This document shows, one piece after another, positions 11,281-21,083 of a stretch of DNA of 64,000 bases. The DNA comes from Anodontia alba (lineage: Eukaryota > Mollusca > Bivalvia > Lucinida > Lucinidae): the NCBI GenBank assembly GCA_964016985.1, contig OZ024828.1:86444308-86508307 (forward strand), given 5' to 3'. Both the position numbers and the translations under genes were made by a program. Below the pieces are notes generated by a model, which was not told the origin of the DNA, made no database searches, and saw only the letters and a program-made list of their open reading frames with translations. Every line of letters starts with the position of its first letter. The first letter of the stretch is position 1.

Positions 11281-13095
11281 AACAAGAGGCCCACGGGCCA
11301 CGGTTCCCTCACCTGAGTGACAAAGCCACTGCTGACATGCAGATGTTCCAAATTATATATGCAAAGATTCAGCCATAAGGCATCCTCGGTTTTGGAGAAT
11401 AAGATTTTTAAATGTTTTTTCCCATACAAATGCATAGGGAAGCAAACTTGTACGACCATTATTTTAGCAACTTTGGTAGACCCCCTGTCCCCGATGATTT
11501 AAGCAAAGATTCAGCCTTAAGGTGTCCTCGGTTCTGGAGGAGAAGATTTTTAAAGGTTTTTACCATATATGGGCATGACGGCCATCTTGGTCAATGAGCC
11601 GCGACCATTTTAGCAATCTTTCATTCCTCCAACCTAAGGAGGCACCATATGAAATTTGTGCAAAATTGGCCCAGAGGCTCCAGAGAGGAAGTCGTTTGAA
11701 ATTCTGAATATTTTTCCCATACAAATGCATAAGGAAGCAATTGATTGATTGTGTTAGGGTTTAACGACACGTCAACCCTTGTGGGTCATTTTGCGTCGTC
11801 TCCCAGAGAAAGGGAGAATAGAGATAGAAGAGACAGTAGAAGAGATGAAAAAAAGAGGGAAGGGAAGATGAACAGGAGTGAAAGTGAAGAAAGAGAAGAA
11901 ATAAAAACATTCCCCCTCTACCCTTACCTGCTACAAGGATAGCAGGCCTTGCCCAACTATAAGCAGATATCAGTTGGACGCCCCAGTGACGTGAGATACA
12001 CGACACCTTCGCACCACCCGACCACCTCTCATAAGGAAGCAAAATTGACCTCACGGTAAAAGGTCAAATGTCAATGTACGACCATTATTTTGGCAATTTT
12101 TGTAGACCTCCACTTTCCGATGATATATGTAAAGATTCAGCCACAAGGCATCCTCGGTTTTGGAAAACAAGATTTTTAAAGGTTTTTCCCATACAAATGC
12201 ATACAGAAGCAAACTTGACCTTGCTGTAAAAAGGTCAAATGTCAATATACAACATTTATTTTAGCAACTTTGGTAGATCTCCCGTCCCCAATGACTTATG
12301 CAAAGATTCAGCCCCAAGGCATCCTCGGTTCTGGAGAGGAAGATTTTTAAAGGTTTTTAACATATATGGGCATGGCGGCCATCTTGGTCAACTAACCGCC
12401 ACCATTTTGGCAATCTTTCATTCCCCCAAACTAAGGAGGCTCCATATGAAATTTGAGCAAAATTGGCCCAGAGGCTCCAGAGAAGTAGTTGTTTGAAATT
12501 CTGAACATTTTTCCCATACAAATGCATAAGGAAGAAAAATTTACCTTACCATAAAAAGGTCAAATGTCAATGTACGACCATTATTTTAGCAACTTTGGTA
12601 GCCCTTCAGTTTCCGATGATATATGTAAAGGTTCAGCCATAAGGCATCCTCGGTTTTGGAGAACAAGATGTTTAAAGGTTTTTCCCATACAAATGCATAG
12701 GGAAGCAAACTTGACCTTGCCGTAAAAAGGTCAACTGTCAATATACGACATTTATTTTAGCAATTTTGGTAGACCTCCCTTTCCCGATGACCTATGCAAA
12801 GATTCAGCCCCAAGGCATTCTCGGTTCTGGAGAAGAAGATTTTTAAAGGTTTTTACCATATATGGGCATGGCGGCCATCTTGGTCAATGGACCGCGACCA
12901 TTTTAGCAATGTTTCGTTCCCCCAACCTAAGGAGGCTCTATATGAAATTTGAGCAAAATTGGCTCAGGGGCTTCAGAGGAGAAGTCGTTTGAAAATGTTA
13001 ACGGACGGATGGACGGACGCATGCACGGACGCACGGACGACGGATGAAAAGTGATCACAATAGCTCATCCTGAGCATAGCTCAGGTGAGCTAAAA
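11281..13095 (-). mobile_element. HEL-3: Helentron-like element inside the LINE
   Basis: Starts AACAAGAGGCCCACGGGCC and CCTCACCTGAG; ends AGCTCATCCTGAGCATAGCT, then CAGGTGAGCTAAAAA. The body has about three units of roughly 400-500 bp with GATTCAGCCATAAGGCATCC, CCCATACAAATGCATA and CATGGCGGCCATCTTGGTCA. A GGACGGACGCATGCACGGAC tract precedes the 3' hairpin. Removing it rejoins the LINE codons GAA AGA CAA TAC ATA with no target duplication. Confidence 0.88.
11741..12030. mobile_element. SINE-4 retroposon, 290 bp, 12-bp target duplication
   Basis: Flanked by ATAAGGAAGCAA at 11729-11740 and 12031-12042, so it inserted into HEL-3. The left end is TTGATTGATTGTGTTAGGGT, then TTAACGACACGTCAACCC; the middle is purine-rich; then CCCTCTACCCTTACCTGCTAC. 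No convincing tRNA A/B box is seen, so the head class is unknown. Related copies at 26813 and 29620. Confidence 0.82.
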
Positions 13096-13372
13096 ATACA
13101 TAAACAAGTATTATCATACATCTACCAATGTGTTAAAATTCAAAGAATTGTTAACTGCAAAAATGAAATCCAACTGCGTAATATTTGCATTTTTGCGAAA
13201 ATGCTTATTAAAAGAGTCCAGTGATCTTTTACTCTAAAAGTAAACATTATGCTTTTCCAAAACAAACTTACATTGTCACAGTATTGTCTTTATCATTACC
13301 ATGTTTCTCTTTTCTTTTTCTTCTTTTCACTCATATGTCATTTGCATAACCTGAGTTTTTCTTAATAAAGAA

Positions 13373-13419
13373 TATTGTATTGTATTGTATTGTATTGTAT
13401 TGTATTGTATTGTATTGTA
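13373..13419. repeat. (ATTGT)n microsatellite, LINE 3' tail
   Basis: About nine perfect ATTGT repeats directly after TTAATAAAGAAT. Position and AATAAAG context suggest the microsatellite tail of the LINE above; compare 36215-36228. Confidence 0.85.
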
Positions 13420-13427
13420 CAAATCAG

Positions 13428-13640
13428 GGGTCATCCTAAAGGGCAATTTGAGAGAAAAAGTCTCCCTAAGCTGGCTGACTTCTCCCTATCTTGAGCTGAG
13501 GGAGAAGTAAAATGTATAGAATGTATAGGGAAACCAAACATTTGGACCAAAACTTCTCCCTGAAATCCTGAAATTGGCACAAAACCTCTGGACAGCCCAG
13601 TGCAGTGCCAATTAACCCATTTAAGTGAGTGGACTCTTAC
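13428..13640. mobile_element. Terminal fragment of a CAGGG-ended (hAT-like) element
   Basis: Begins AATCAGGGGTCATCC and contains repeated ACTTCTCCCT / AGGGAGAAGT motifs. The same motif set lies in inverse orientation at 22036-22140, which ends GATCCCTGATT. No opposite end was found here. Confidence 0.4.
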
Positions 13641-13724
13641 CACAAACCTTTGGACCAGTCTATTTCCAATACCAGGGTGGCTGGCAAGTTTTTCATTACT
13701 ATGTTTTATAGAAATTCCTGTAAT

Positions 13725-13806
13725 TTCAATGCAAACAGAGTAGACCCTGATAAGATGCCCCATTCTGCTGCATCTGATCTGGGTCTGCAATGTTTGCCAA
13801 TTACCT
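13725..13806. repeat. Isolated hairpin core of the CAAACAGTG type
   Basis: ATGCAAACAGAGTAGACCC pairs with GGGTCTGCAATGTTTGCC. This is the stem-loop module seen inside MITE-A, F, G, H, I and J. Confidence 0.6.
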
Positions 13807-13842
13807 GTTTGGTGGTTTCTAAAGTAAAATAGGTTGAGTATG

Positions 13843-14063
13843 ATCAGTAATTATTTCAGCAGATGACATACTGAAATATTTTTCATACTTTTCCCAGAAA
13901 AAAGAATTTCACTTCTTGCAAATTGTCGGTCTGAATATTTGATGTAATTATTTCCTTCCATATGTTATTTTTTTCTTATATTTCCTTGATTAAATTTTGT
14001 TGAAAAAAAAAAAAAAAAAAAAATAGCATCTGCTGAAAAATATTCAGCATTTTGAGAGTTAAT
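13843..14063. mobile_element. MITE-B, diverged
   Basis: ATTTCAGCAGATGACATACT, TTTTCCCAGAAAA and CTTGCAAATTGTC are followed by unrelated AT-rich sequence with a 23-base A run (14004-14026), then GCATCTGCTGAAAAATATT and GAGAGTTAA. Confidence 0.65.
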
Positions 14064-14308
14064 ATAGGAATCAATTTCACTTTTTGTGGATTTTATCAAT
14101 GCGTAGATGCTGGTAAATCACTCACAAAATGAATAAAGCTCAAAGAGTTTCATGACGTTAACATATCAATAGAATCCACAAAATGAATTTCATTCATTAT
14201 TAATTCCAGTTGGATCACACTTTTTTGAAAACGGAGTAAATAGCTCATTTTAGAAATTACTTCTAAGGTTCCGACTTTGAGGATTATCAGGGTGTAAATG
14301 ATTTTATA

Positions 14309-14522
14309 TTAACCCTTGTCCTGCTGAATAAATTCAGAAGGCACACCCACTTCTAATTTTCAGCCAATTAGATTACTTGATATGGACTGTTGCTATCAAT
14401 TCACATACTTAATGGCAAACAGTGCAGATCCAGATCAGTTGGCTTCTTTAGAAGCCAACTGATCTGGATCTACACTGTTTGCAAAGGCAGGGTTAATCCG
14501 GGTTCAGCAGGACAAGGGTTAA
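14309..14522. mobile_element. MITE-A copy 4, TTAA-flanked
   Basis: Begins TTAACCCTTGTCCTGCTGAA and ends CAGGACAAGGGTTAA. The core hairpin CAGTGCAGATCCAGATCAG / CTGATCTGGATCTACACTG is nearly perfect. Confidence 0.92.
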
Positions 14523-14531
14523 AATTTTCTC

Positions 14532-14776
14532 TTAACCCTTAAAACGCCAAGAAAACCTGCATCTGAAAATGTTGTTGGTTTATGTTGTCTGCCGAATATT
14601 CTTGCAAACTTTTCAAACCTATTTTTGCATACAGGCAAACAGTGTGGACCCAGATCAAATTGCTCCTAGAGAAGCAGTCTGATCTGGGTCCGCACTGTTT
14701 GCAAAAATGACTTTTAAAATCACAAGCAGATGACAAAGCAGACGACAATTGTTGTGATTGGCAGTTTAAGGGTTAA
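14532..14776. mobile_element. MITE-I, TTAA-flanked, 245 bp
   Basis: Begins TTAACCCTTAAAACGCCAA and ends TTGGCAGTTTAAGGGTTAA. The inner core GCAAACAGTGTGGACCCAG / CTGGGTCCGCACTGTTTGC is the shared hairpin module. Confidence 0.88.
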
Positions 14777-14859
14777 TCAATCAGACTGTCTTAAATTTAG
14801 CCAGCGTATCTGTGCAGTTAAATTACTGTTTGATCAGAGCCTTCTCTTATGACATAAAA

Positions 14860-15047
14860 GCTGTAATAAAGGAATGAAGCATAGTTGAAAAAATTTCCCT
14901 TCCGTCTTGGGATTGGAACCCTGTCTGCCCTGATAAGAATACACTGAGGAAAAGAGTCGACTCTGCGACAAAGTTGTCAGAGATTGAATATATACCTACA
15001 AGCTATGCGAAATCTGCCAAGGCAGATTATCGAAGGTAGGAACACTC
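14860..15047 (-). mobile_element. SINE-5 copy a
   Basis: ACATAAAAGCTGTAATAAAG, CTTCCGTCTTGGGATTGGAA, then ACAAAGTTGTCAGAGATTGA and TATACCTACAAGCTATGCG. About 287 bp downstream the same order recurs as copy b. The head is decayed (GATTGGAACCCTG in place of the B box). Confidence 0.65.
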
Positions 15048-15129
15048 CCCCTTTTCAAGGAAGTCATCATTTATGAAGACACAAAGCAATTTTCGGCATA
15101 GTAAAGTCCAATCTCGGATGAGCCCCCCT

Positions 15130-15335
15130 CTCACAACATGAAAGTCATAACAAAAGAATGAAACATAGCTGAAAAAACTTCCTGCCTGTCATGGGATTTG
15201 AAACCGGTCTGCAGATAAAAATTCAATGCTCTAACAACTGAGCCAAAGAGTCAAAGCCCTGATGCAATTGTCTGATATTGAATATATACCTACAAGGTAT
15301 GCGAAATCTGCCAAGGCAGATTATCGTAGGTAGGA
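15130..15335 (-). mobile_element. SINE-5 copy b, tRNA-like head
   Basis: The minus strand reads TTTGGCTCAGTTGTTAGAGC (A box) and CCGGTTTCAAATCCCATG (B box). The flank AATCTGCCAAGGCAGATT is a palindrome present in both copies. The two copies make a direct tandem pair. Confidence 0.7.
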
Positions 15336-15344
15336 GTGCTAGAT

Positions 15345-15600
15345 CCTTACACTTTCCTGATCGCATGTGCTTTCACCAGCCTCCAGGCTATCCAAAGAGG
15401 GATAAACGAGAACCCTTGCCATACTGAGTGGTACAGGCTGATCTGTGCTGGTTACACAGGTCTTGTAGGTTTTGTCGTGTGCTGGTTCAATTAGAGTAAG
15501 CCTGTGGTGTTGGAATTGTTGGTTATCCCATCTCCAGGTATCCAAATACAGTGGACCCTCAATGGGGGTTAATAAAACCACCAGGTCAGGAGGCAAATGG
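15345..15600. repeat. Dispersed repeat, also at 43180-43560
   Basis: CCAGGCTATCCAAAGAGGGAT and GATCGCATGT-type motifs recur in 43330-43520 (GGGCTATCCAAAGCGGGATA). The class is unknown. The minus-strand frame through it looks accidental. Confidence 0.45.
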
Positions 15601-15639
15601 GGACAATTTGAGGATGCCTTTTCGATCCTCTACAAAATA

Positions 15640-15715
15640 ATGGTACAATGAGTGTACTCAATGAGGCAATTCTAATGAGTAAACACAACATACATTTTTC
15701 ATGACATAATTAGAA
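15640..15715. mobile_element. MITE-D fragment
   Basis: TACTCAATGAGGCAATTCTA, ATGAGTAAACACAACATACAT is the central part of MITE-D; no ends are visible. Confidence 0.55.
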
Positions 15716-15726
15716 ATTTCCCTTAC

Positions 15727-15935
15727 CTTGACCACTCTCTAGGCATATTCAGCAGAAGACAAATTGACGATATTTTTCTTATTTTTCCCAGTAAACAGGA
15801 TTTGACATTTCATGCAAAGTGTCTCCTCAGGAGACAATTTGCATAAATGTCAAATCCTGTTTTCCGGGAAAAATAAGAAAAAATATTTCAAAATGTTGTC
15901 TGCTGAAAATTTTACCAAGAGTGCTAAGCGTTAAA
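15727..15935. mobile_element. MITE-B copy
   Basis: TTGACCACTCTCTAGGCA at left; palindrome GGATTTGACATTTCATGCAA / TTGCATAAATGTCAAATCC; GAGTGCTAAGCGTTAA at right. Confidence 0.9.
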
Positions 15936-16152
15936 ATATCCCTAAATATATGTTTTCTTGCGCTATCGGGAGAAACTCCTAGAGACTCAAAAACGAGTTT
16001 GAATCAGCCGTGGTAAACAAGCCATGGTGCTGGATATATATTTATGTATTTGATTTTTACAAAACACATTCTTTTGATGGGACTTCATTCTGTACCCAAT
16101 ACCTTTTTTTTCAATGTCCCAAGATCAATGAGATAAAGAGATGAATAAAGCT

Positions 16153-16346
16153 CAATCACGCTCTGGGCTAATCCAGCAGACGACAAATCGGTGATTTTTT
16201 CCAGAAAACAGGATTGACATTTCATGCAAATTATCTCCATTGGAGACAATTTGCATGAAATTTAAAATCCTGTTTTCTGGGAAACATACAGAAAATATTT
16301 CAATATGCCGTCTGCTGACAATTTTACCCAGCGTGGTAAGTGTTAA
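16153..16346. mobile_element. MITE-B copy
   Basis: CACGCTCTGGGCTAATCCAG; CATTTCATGCAAATTATCTC / GGAGACAATTTGCATGAAAT; GCGTGGTAAGTGTTAA. Carries both inverted ATGCAAAT octamers. Confidence 0.9.
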
Positions 16347-16447
16347 ATCCTTCTCTCTTCAAGGACCTACAAGTGACAGATTTTATTAGTGAGCAATTTC
16401 CTTCCCAGTAGCATCAGAGCATTTCTGATGCACTTTGATGGCCACCC

Positions 16448-16679
16448 TAACCCTTAAAGCGCTGATGATAATGCAGCAAACAACATAGTTTTTTTGTTGT
16501 TGTTGTTGTTTTTTCAGTGTAAATAAGACCTGGCATTATATAGTTTCAAGTGAATTGTCTGCATGCCAGACAATTCACATGAAACTATATAATGCCAAGT
16601 CTTATTTTCTGTAAAAAATAAGAAGAAAAATTCTAGAATGTCATCTGCTATAATTTTGCCAAGCATCTTAAGAGCTAAT
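16448..16679. mobile_element. MITE-C copy 1
   Basis: Left CTAACCCTTAAAGCGCTG; palindrome GTTTCAAGTGAATTGTCTGC / CAGACAATTCACATGAAAC; right CATCTTAAGAGCTAATA. MITE-C resembles MITE-B in layout but has the core TCATGTGAATTGTCTG. Confidence 0.88.
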
Positions 16680-16815
16680 ACCTTTCAGCATTTGGGCTGC
16701 ACCCTGCAAAAATGTGTTTTCGGGCATGTGCAGACCAGGAAGGCCCAGATCAGCCTGCCTGATGTGCAGGCTAGTCAGGACCCTCACTGTCTGCTTATAG
16801 AATCACTGGGCACTG
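16680..16815. repeat. Diverged CAAACAGTG-type hairpin fragment
   Basis: CATTTGGGCTGCACCCTGC, then GTGCAGACCAGGAAGGCCCA and CAGGACCCTCACTGTCTGC. Relation to the MITE-G core is plausible but weak. Confidence 0.35.
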
Positions 16816-16964
16816 CAGAATATGACTAAGTATAGCAAAGTTCCTGATCAGACTATATATCCCTACTGATCTAGATCTTTACTGCTGAAGACACCTTTTC
16901 CCATGTCGCAGCTAATTTGAGTTGTGTCACAAAGAATAGGTTCTTATCACCCATTTCATTTCTC

Positions 16965-17177
16965 TTAACCCTTCTCATGCTAAACATGACATGCCTTGTC
17001 TTAGCAAACACTGTAGATCCAGAACAGTTGGCTTCTAAAGAAGCCAACTGATCTGGATCTGCACTGTTTGTCATTAAATATGTGAATTTCTATCAAAAAC
17101 CCAGATGAAGTAATCTGATTGGCTGGAAATTAGAAGTGGGTGTGGCATCTTGATTTATTCAGCATGACAAGGGTTAA
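16965..17177. mobile_element. MITE-A copy 5, TTAA-flanked
   Basis: TTAACCCTTCTCATGCTAAA to CAGCATGACAAGGGTTAA, with hairpin ACAGTTGGCTTCTAAAG / AAGCCAACTGATCTGG. Confidence 0.92.
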
Positions 17178-17237
17178 TCTGCACTTACAGTCTGGGGGTC
17201 ATACTAATGTCTTGCTGCAGAGATTAATGCAACCTGA

Positions 17238-17394
17238 AGCTGGGAAAAATCAGCAGGAGACATACTGAAATATATGTTTTTGACATTTCAAGCAAACTGC
17301 CTCCTTCGCATGAAATGTCAACTCCTGTTTTCTGGGAAAAATAAGAAAAATATTATTCATTTTTGGTCTGCTGAATTTGCCCTGAGTAAGTTTA
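17238..17394. mobile_element. MITE-B, internally shortened
   Basis: AATCAGCAGGAGACATACTG, TGACATTTCAAGCAAACTG, CATGAAATGTCAACTCCTG, TGCCCTGAGTAAGTTTAA. Confidence 0.8.
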
Positions 17395-17401
17395 ACATAC
17401 A

Positions 17402-17570
<169 letters not shown>

Positions 17571-17582
17571 GTGTACTGCAGT

Positions 17583-17768
17583 TACCCTAAATATTGGGAC
17601 ATCTTACCATATTTGTCCAAAACTTTAACAAGCCCATTTTACTACCTGTCAGTGTGGCTATTAATACTGCTAAATGAGTTGCAACAGTGTAGACAGTGTA
17701 GGCATCTGATCTGCCAGTCTACATTTTTTGCTAAAGCCTGGTCTGTCTGTTTCAATATTTAGGCACTT
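17583..17768. mobile_element. MITE-G copy 2
   Basis: TACCCTAAATATTGGGACAT at left and GTTTCAATATTTAGG at right. The middle includes ACAGTGTAGACAGTG and CAGTCTACATTTTTTGCT. Confidence 0.75.
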
Positions 17769-17820
17769 CTTTCGTGCCCTGCAACAGTTCCTGCACTTTC
17801 TCATAAATGTGTAGCATCAG

Positions 17821-18012
17821 AGCTCCAGATAAGATGGGTATCCAGATAAATAAATATTTTTTTCTCATTTCTCCATGAAAACATGTTGTGGGTACTCATT
17901 AAACATGCCTCAATGAGGCACTTCTAATGAGTACTCACAATATATACTTCTATGGAGAAATAAGAAAAATGTTGACACTTTGTGGATGTAAAACGTGCCT
18001 TGTCTGGAGCTA
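17821..18012. mobile_element. MITE-D copy 1
   Basis: AGCTCCAGATAAGATGGG to CTTGTCTGGAGCT. Core palindrome TTGTGGGTACTCATTA.. and ..TAATGAGTACTCACAA, flanked by TTTCTCATTTCTCCATG and its complement. MITE-D termini are regularly next to TA (see 46004). Confidence 0.9.
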
Positions 18013-18124
18013 AGAACATTTGAATTTCAATATGAACTTGTTGTTGATGATTTCAAACATGCACACACAATAATTACTGAAAGTCTGTAACAGAAAAAGC
18101 ATAAAACAGTAACACTGTCTGTGA

Positions 18125-18272
18125 ACCTTTACCAATCTCTGGGCTAATTCAGCAGACGACAAACTTATTTTTCCTATTTTCCCCAGAAAATAGACTTTAA
18201 CATGTGGGGACAATTTTCATGAAATGTCAAATCTTATTTTCTGGGAAAAATAAAAACAAATATTTCAAATAT
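18125..18272. mobile_element. MITE-B copy
   Basis: CCTTTACCAATCTCTGGGC, CAGCAGACGACAAAC, then CATGAAATGTCAAATCTTAT and TTCTGGGAAAAATAAA. Right end missing. Confidence 0.8.
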
Positions 18273-18348
18273 ATGAAAGATTTAAGATTACAAAATTACC
18301 TCCTTTTAAACTGAAAACTGTTGGAAAATAAAACGATATTCCTCTCCT

Positions 18349-18482
18349 TTAACATTTACCATTATCTGGGCTAATTCAGCTAACTGATGATATTTTTCTC
18401 ATTTTTCCAGAAACAGGATTTGACATTTCATGCCAGTTGTCTCCATATTTCAAAATTGTCATCTTTTGAAACTTTTACCCAG
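18349..18482. mobile_element. MITE-B left part, cut by MITE-E
   Basis: TTAACATTTACCATTATCTG and CAGGATTTGACATTTCATGC, then TTTTACCCAG merging with the start of MITE-E. Confidence 0.75.
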
Positions 18483-19101
18483 GGCCCAGTTGTTCAAAGC
18501 ATCGTCAGCTTAATGAGCTCATTAAGGGTCATTTCGTTAACTGTTTTAGCAGATTCAATACACAATATTCTGATATTTTTTGCTGAAAAAATGTGAGTAG
18601 CTTTTGCACTGCAAAAGCTACTCACATTTTTTCAGCAAAAAATTTCAGCATATTTGCGTTATCACTCAATGTAAAAAAAAAGGTAAGAGAAAAGTCCAGG
18701 GAGTGCCACAATCACAAAACGCAGCCCTTCCCAGACCCCAAGAGGAAGAGGAAACCGACAAATCCAAACAAGCACAAATCGAACAAACGTACGAAAAGCA
18801 CTAAGATTAGCTCTCTCTTCCCCAAGCGAGGTAATCGCAATACTAAAAGGACTGAAAAACACAAGAACAAAATGACACAGGGAAAGACATACAACAAATC
18901 GCCTCGTAGAATAAACCACAAAGCAAGAAAGAATAAGTCTAACACCAGGACCACCGCCTTAGAACGGTCAGTAGAGTAAACCACCGGGGAGTTTAAAGCA
19001 CTTTTACAGCTAGCCAACTTCACCCTGGGTCCCGATGCCACTTTTATAAATTTTAACGAATCGCTAACTAACGATGTCGTTAGCTTTGAACAACTGGGCC
19101 T
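18482..19101. mobile_element. MITE-E copy 1, split by an insertion
   Basis: Begins GGGCCCAGTTGTTCAAAGC and ends GCTTTGAACAACTGGGCC. The interior palindrome (GAAAAAATGTGAGTAGC / GCTACTCACATTTTTTC) lies at about 18583-18638. Compared with 26150-26391 it carries about 375 extra bases after ATCACTCAATGTAAA. Confidence 0.88.
18676..19050. mobile_element. Unidentified insertion inside MITE-E
   Basis: A purine-rich start (AAAAAAAAGGTAAGAGAAAA) is followed by GATTAGCTCTCTCTTCCCC and CCTGGGTCCCGATGCCAC. It is absent from the other MITE-E copies, so it is an insertion. TAAA occurs on both sides, but no clear target duplication or TIR is seen. The lysine-rich plus frame (about 128 codons) crosses repeat boundaries and looks accidental. 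Confidence 0.55.
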
Positions 19102-19366
19102 AGAAAGCTAAATGTTAAGAAGACTAGAAACACTTGGTAGATTGGCTGCCATCTTTTCCAAGGGAGCTAACTTTTGTGACTTCTTGTTTGCTCTCCTGTA
19201 CATAATGCCACTTCTGAATATGTTCTACTCTAAAAAAAAAAAAAAAAAAGGAATTTGCTCCCAAATTCTTTCCTTTTAGTGTAGATCCCTTTTATTAGAA
19301 GGGAGGTAAAATAATTTTCACAGTTACCTCTCTTGAAAGTTTTTCCATTCCCCTTATATGGGTTTT
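19102..19366. other. Spacer with poly-A tract
   Basis: An 18-base A run lies near 19232-19249; otherwise nothing is recognised. Confidence 0.4.
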
Positions 19367-19567
19367 ATTACCCTTAAAGTGGCACACAAAATTGTAGCAG
19401 ACAACACTCTCATTTTCCTTTCAAGGAAAAATGAGGCTTGTCATTTCATGTGTACTAAAGAAAATTCAGACAAAATGACAAGTCTTTTTGATCTCTGAAA
19501 AAACAATAAAAAAAAAATATTTTAGAATGTCATCTGCCGCTGTTGTGATTGGCACTTTAAAGGTTAA
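19367..19567. mobile_element. MITE-C copy 2
   Basis: TTACCCTTAAAGTGGCACAC at left, TGATTGGCACTTTAAAGGTTAA at right; CAGCAGACGAC-like ends (GTAGCAGACAACACTC). The core is partly decayed. Confidence 0.85.
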
Positions 19568-19622
19568 AATTATGCAGTAGCTAAAAGACATTGCCTTTGA
19601 AATCTCTATGGGAAATGTAGTA

Positions 19623-19823
19623 TTAATCCTTAAAGTGCCCAGCAAAATTTCTATAGCAGACAACATTCAAATTTTTATTTTATTTTTTGGAGAAAATAAG
19701 TATTGACATTTCATGTGAATCATCAGTTTGGTAGACTATTCACATGAAATATCAAGACATTACTTTAGGGAAAAAAATCAGAATGTCTTCTGCTGCAGTA
19801 GTGATTGGCGCTTTAAGAGTTAA
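19623..19823. mobile_element. MITE-C copy 3, TTAA-flanked
   Basis: TTAATCCTTAAAGTGCCCAG to GGCGCTTTAAGAGTTAA; palindrome CATTTCATGTGAATCATC / GACTATTCACATGAAAT. Confidence 0.9.
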
Positions 19824-20015
19824 GCCGAATGCAGGGAAAACTGCATCTAAATTCAAACATGGTCTGAGAGAAAATGCTGATAAAATTTGTCATCTAATTC
19901 TTTAGTTGTACGTTTGGTATATTTTTTCAGATATATTTTTGTGTTGAGAAATCAGAAAATCAATATTTTTGGTTAAAAAAGTGGCTTGTTTGGAACTACA
20001 GCTAAAAGTATACAT

Positions 20016-20229
20016 TTAACGCTTTGCATGCTGGGTAAAAATTTCAGCAGATGAAATTCTGAAATAATTTTCTTATTTTTCCTAGAAAATATGATTTGAC
20101 ACTTCATGCAAAGTATCTCCTTAGAAGACAATTTGCATGAAGTATCAGATCCAATTTTCTAGGAAAAATAAGAAAAATTATCACCAATTTGTCATCTGCT
20201 GAATCTGCTCATAGCGTTGTAAGTGTTAA
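20016..20229. mobile_element. MITE-B, best full-length copy
   Basis: TTAACGCTTTGCATGCTGGG to GTTGTAAGTGTTAA, 214 bp. Palindromic over most of its length: AGCAGATGAAATTCTGAAAT, TTTTTCCTAGAAAATATGA, ACACTTCATGCAAAGTATCT, then the complement. No ORF. Confidence 0.92.
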
Positions 20230-21083
20230 TGTAATGAACTTTGTCGCAATAAGCTATTAAATGAAACGTGAAATCCTTGATCAAATACATGTTGGTGAAC
20301 ACTGTGGTCAGTCTCATTATAGCATCTGTGAGATATGGTCCTAAAGGGTTATTGCAACAAATCAGTTATTACAGAAGGACCAAGAATCACGGCGACTCTG
20401 GCTAAGTCGTCGCCGAAAGATGACTGACTTCGCTTTTTTTTGATCGACCAGCGAAAAAAACTTCGCCTCAGAATTTCGGGATGAAACAAAAAAAACGATA
20501 AAAATTTCGTGAATCAAAGCAATTTAGAAAAGGTACCTGAGCTGTCAAAACAACTATCACTTTTCTTTCATGAATTAATTATCCATTGTTAGGTAACTAA
20601 TCCGTTTAATGCTTCGACGAGTGCACCTTATCAGTGGCCTTGTGTAAACATCGATAATTACACAGCTGTCACCCACTGTCCATCAAGGTCACGCTTTATG
20701 AGCCTGTTAGCCAATCGGGTGCGTTAATTTGTTTGGGTAAACACCCCGTTGTTTTCGGAAGTCATCAGCCTTATCAAAGGACAATGACGGCGTTTTTGAT
20801 GGTGAGAGAAACATGTTTTGCACAAAATGCTGGATAATTGTGAATGATGAAATTTAAGTGTTTATTAATGATCGGTAAGTTGTTTATTTCTTACGTTCTT
20901 TTGTCAGCTGATAATTACAACAATAGTAATTGCAATCTAATATTGTAGAGGTATTGTTTAAAAGAGATACCTTTGTATGCAATGACATAATTTTTTTCAC
21001 ACTAAAATAATTTCTGCTTCTTTAGTAAATGAATTAACTTTTTCTCAGTCCAGTTCACAACTAGCTTTGCATGCGCAGAAAGC

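Larger units (their letters stand above)
10650..13420 (+). pseudogene. Non-LTR retrotransposon 3' remnant, split by HEL-3
   Basis: The C-terminal part of a LINE reverse-transcriptase protein is readable in pieces. LYGELGR lies in one frame near 10742-10764; YPIEFTIKCRMLNYWTKLI continues in another; a stop lies at 10936-10938 and another at 11179-11181. A zinc-binding CNLC (about 11203) is followed after a frameshift by FHY and ICPFFKTER, a CCHC arrangement of the kind found C-terminal to reverse transcriptase in non-LTR elements. The frame breaks at HEL-3 (11281) and resumes at 13097 with YINKYYH and FKELL, ending at TAA 13235-13237. A 3' tail with AATAAAG and (ATTGT)n follows. Clearly 5'-truncated and dead. 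Confidence 0.8.

Noticed and set aside
18593..18979. Lysine-rich 128-codon frame resembling histone or ribosomal proteins
   Set aside because: It starts in the MITE-E palindrome and continues through a purine-rich insertion; no domain pattern.
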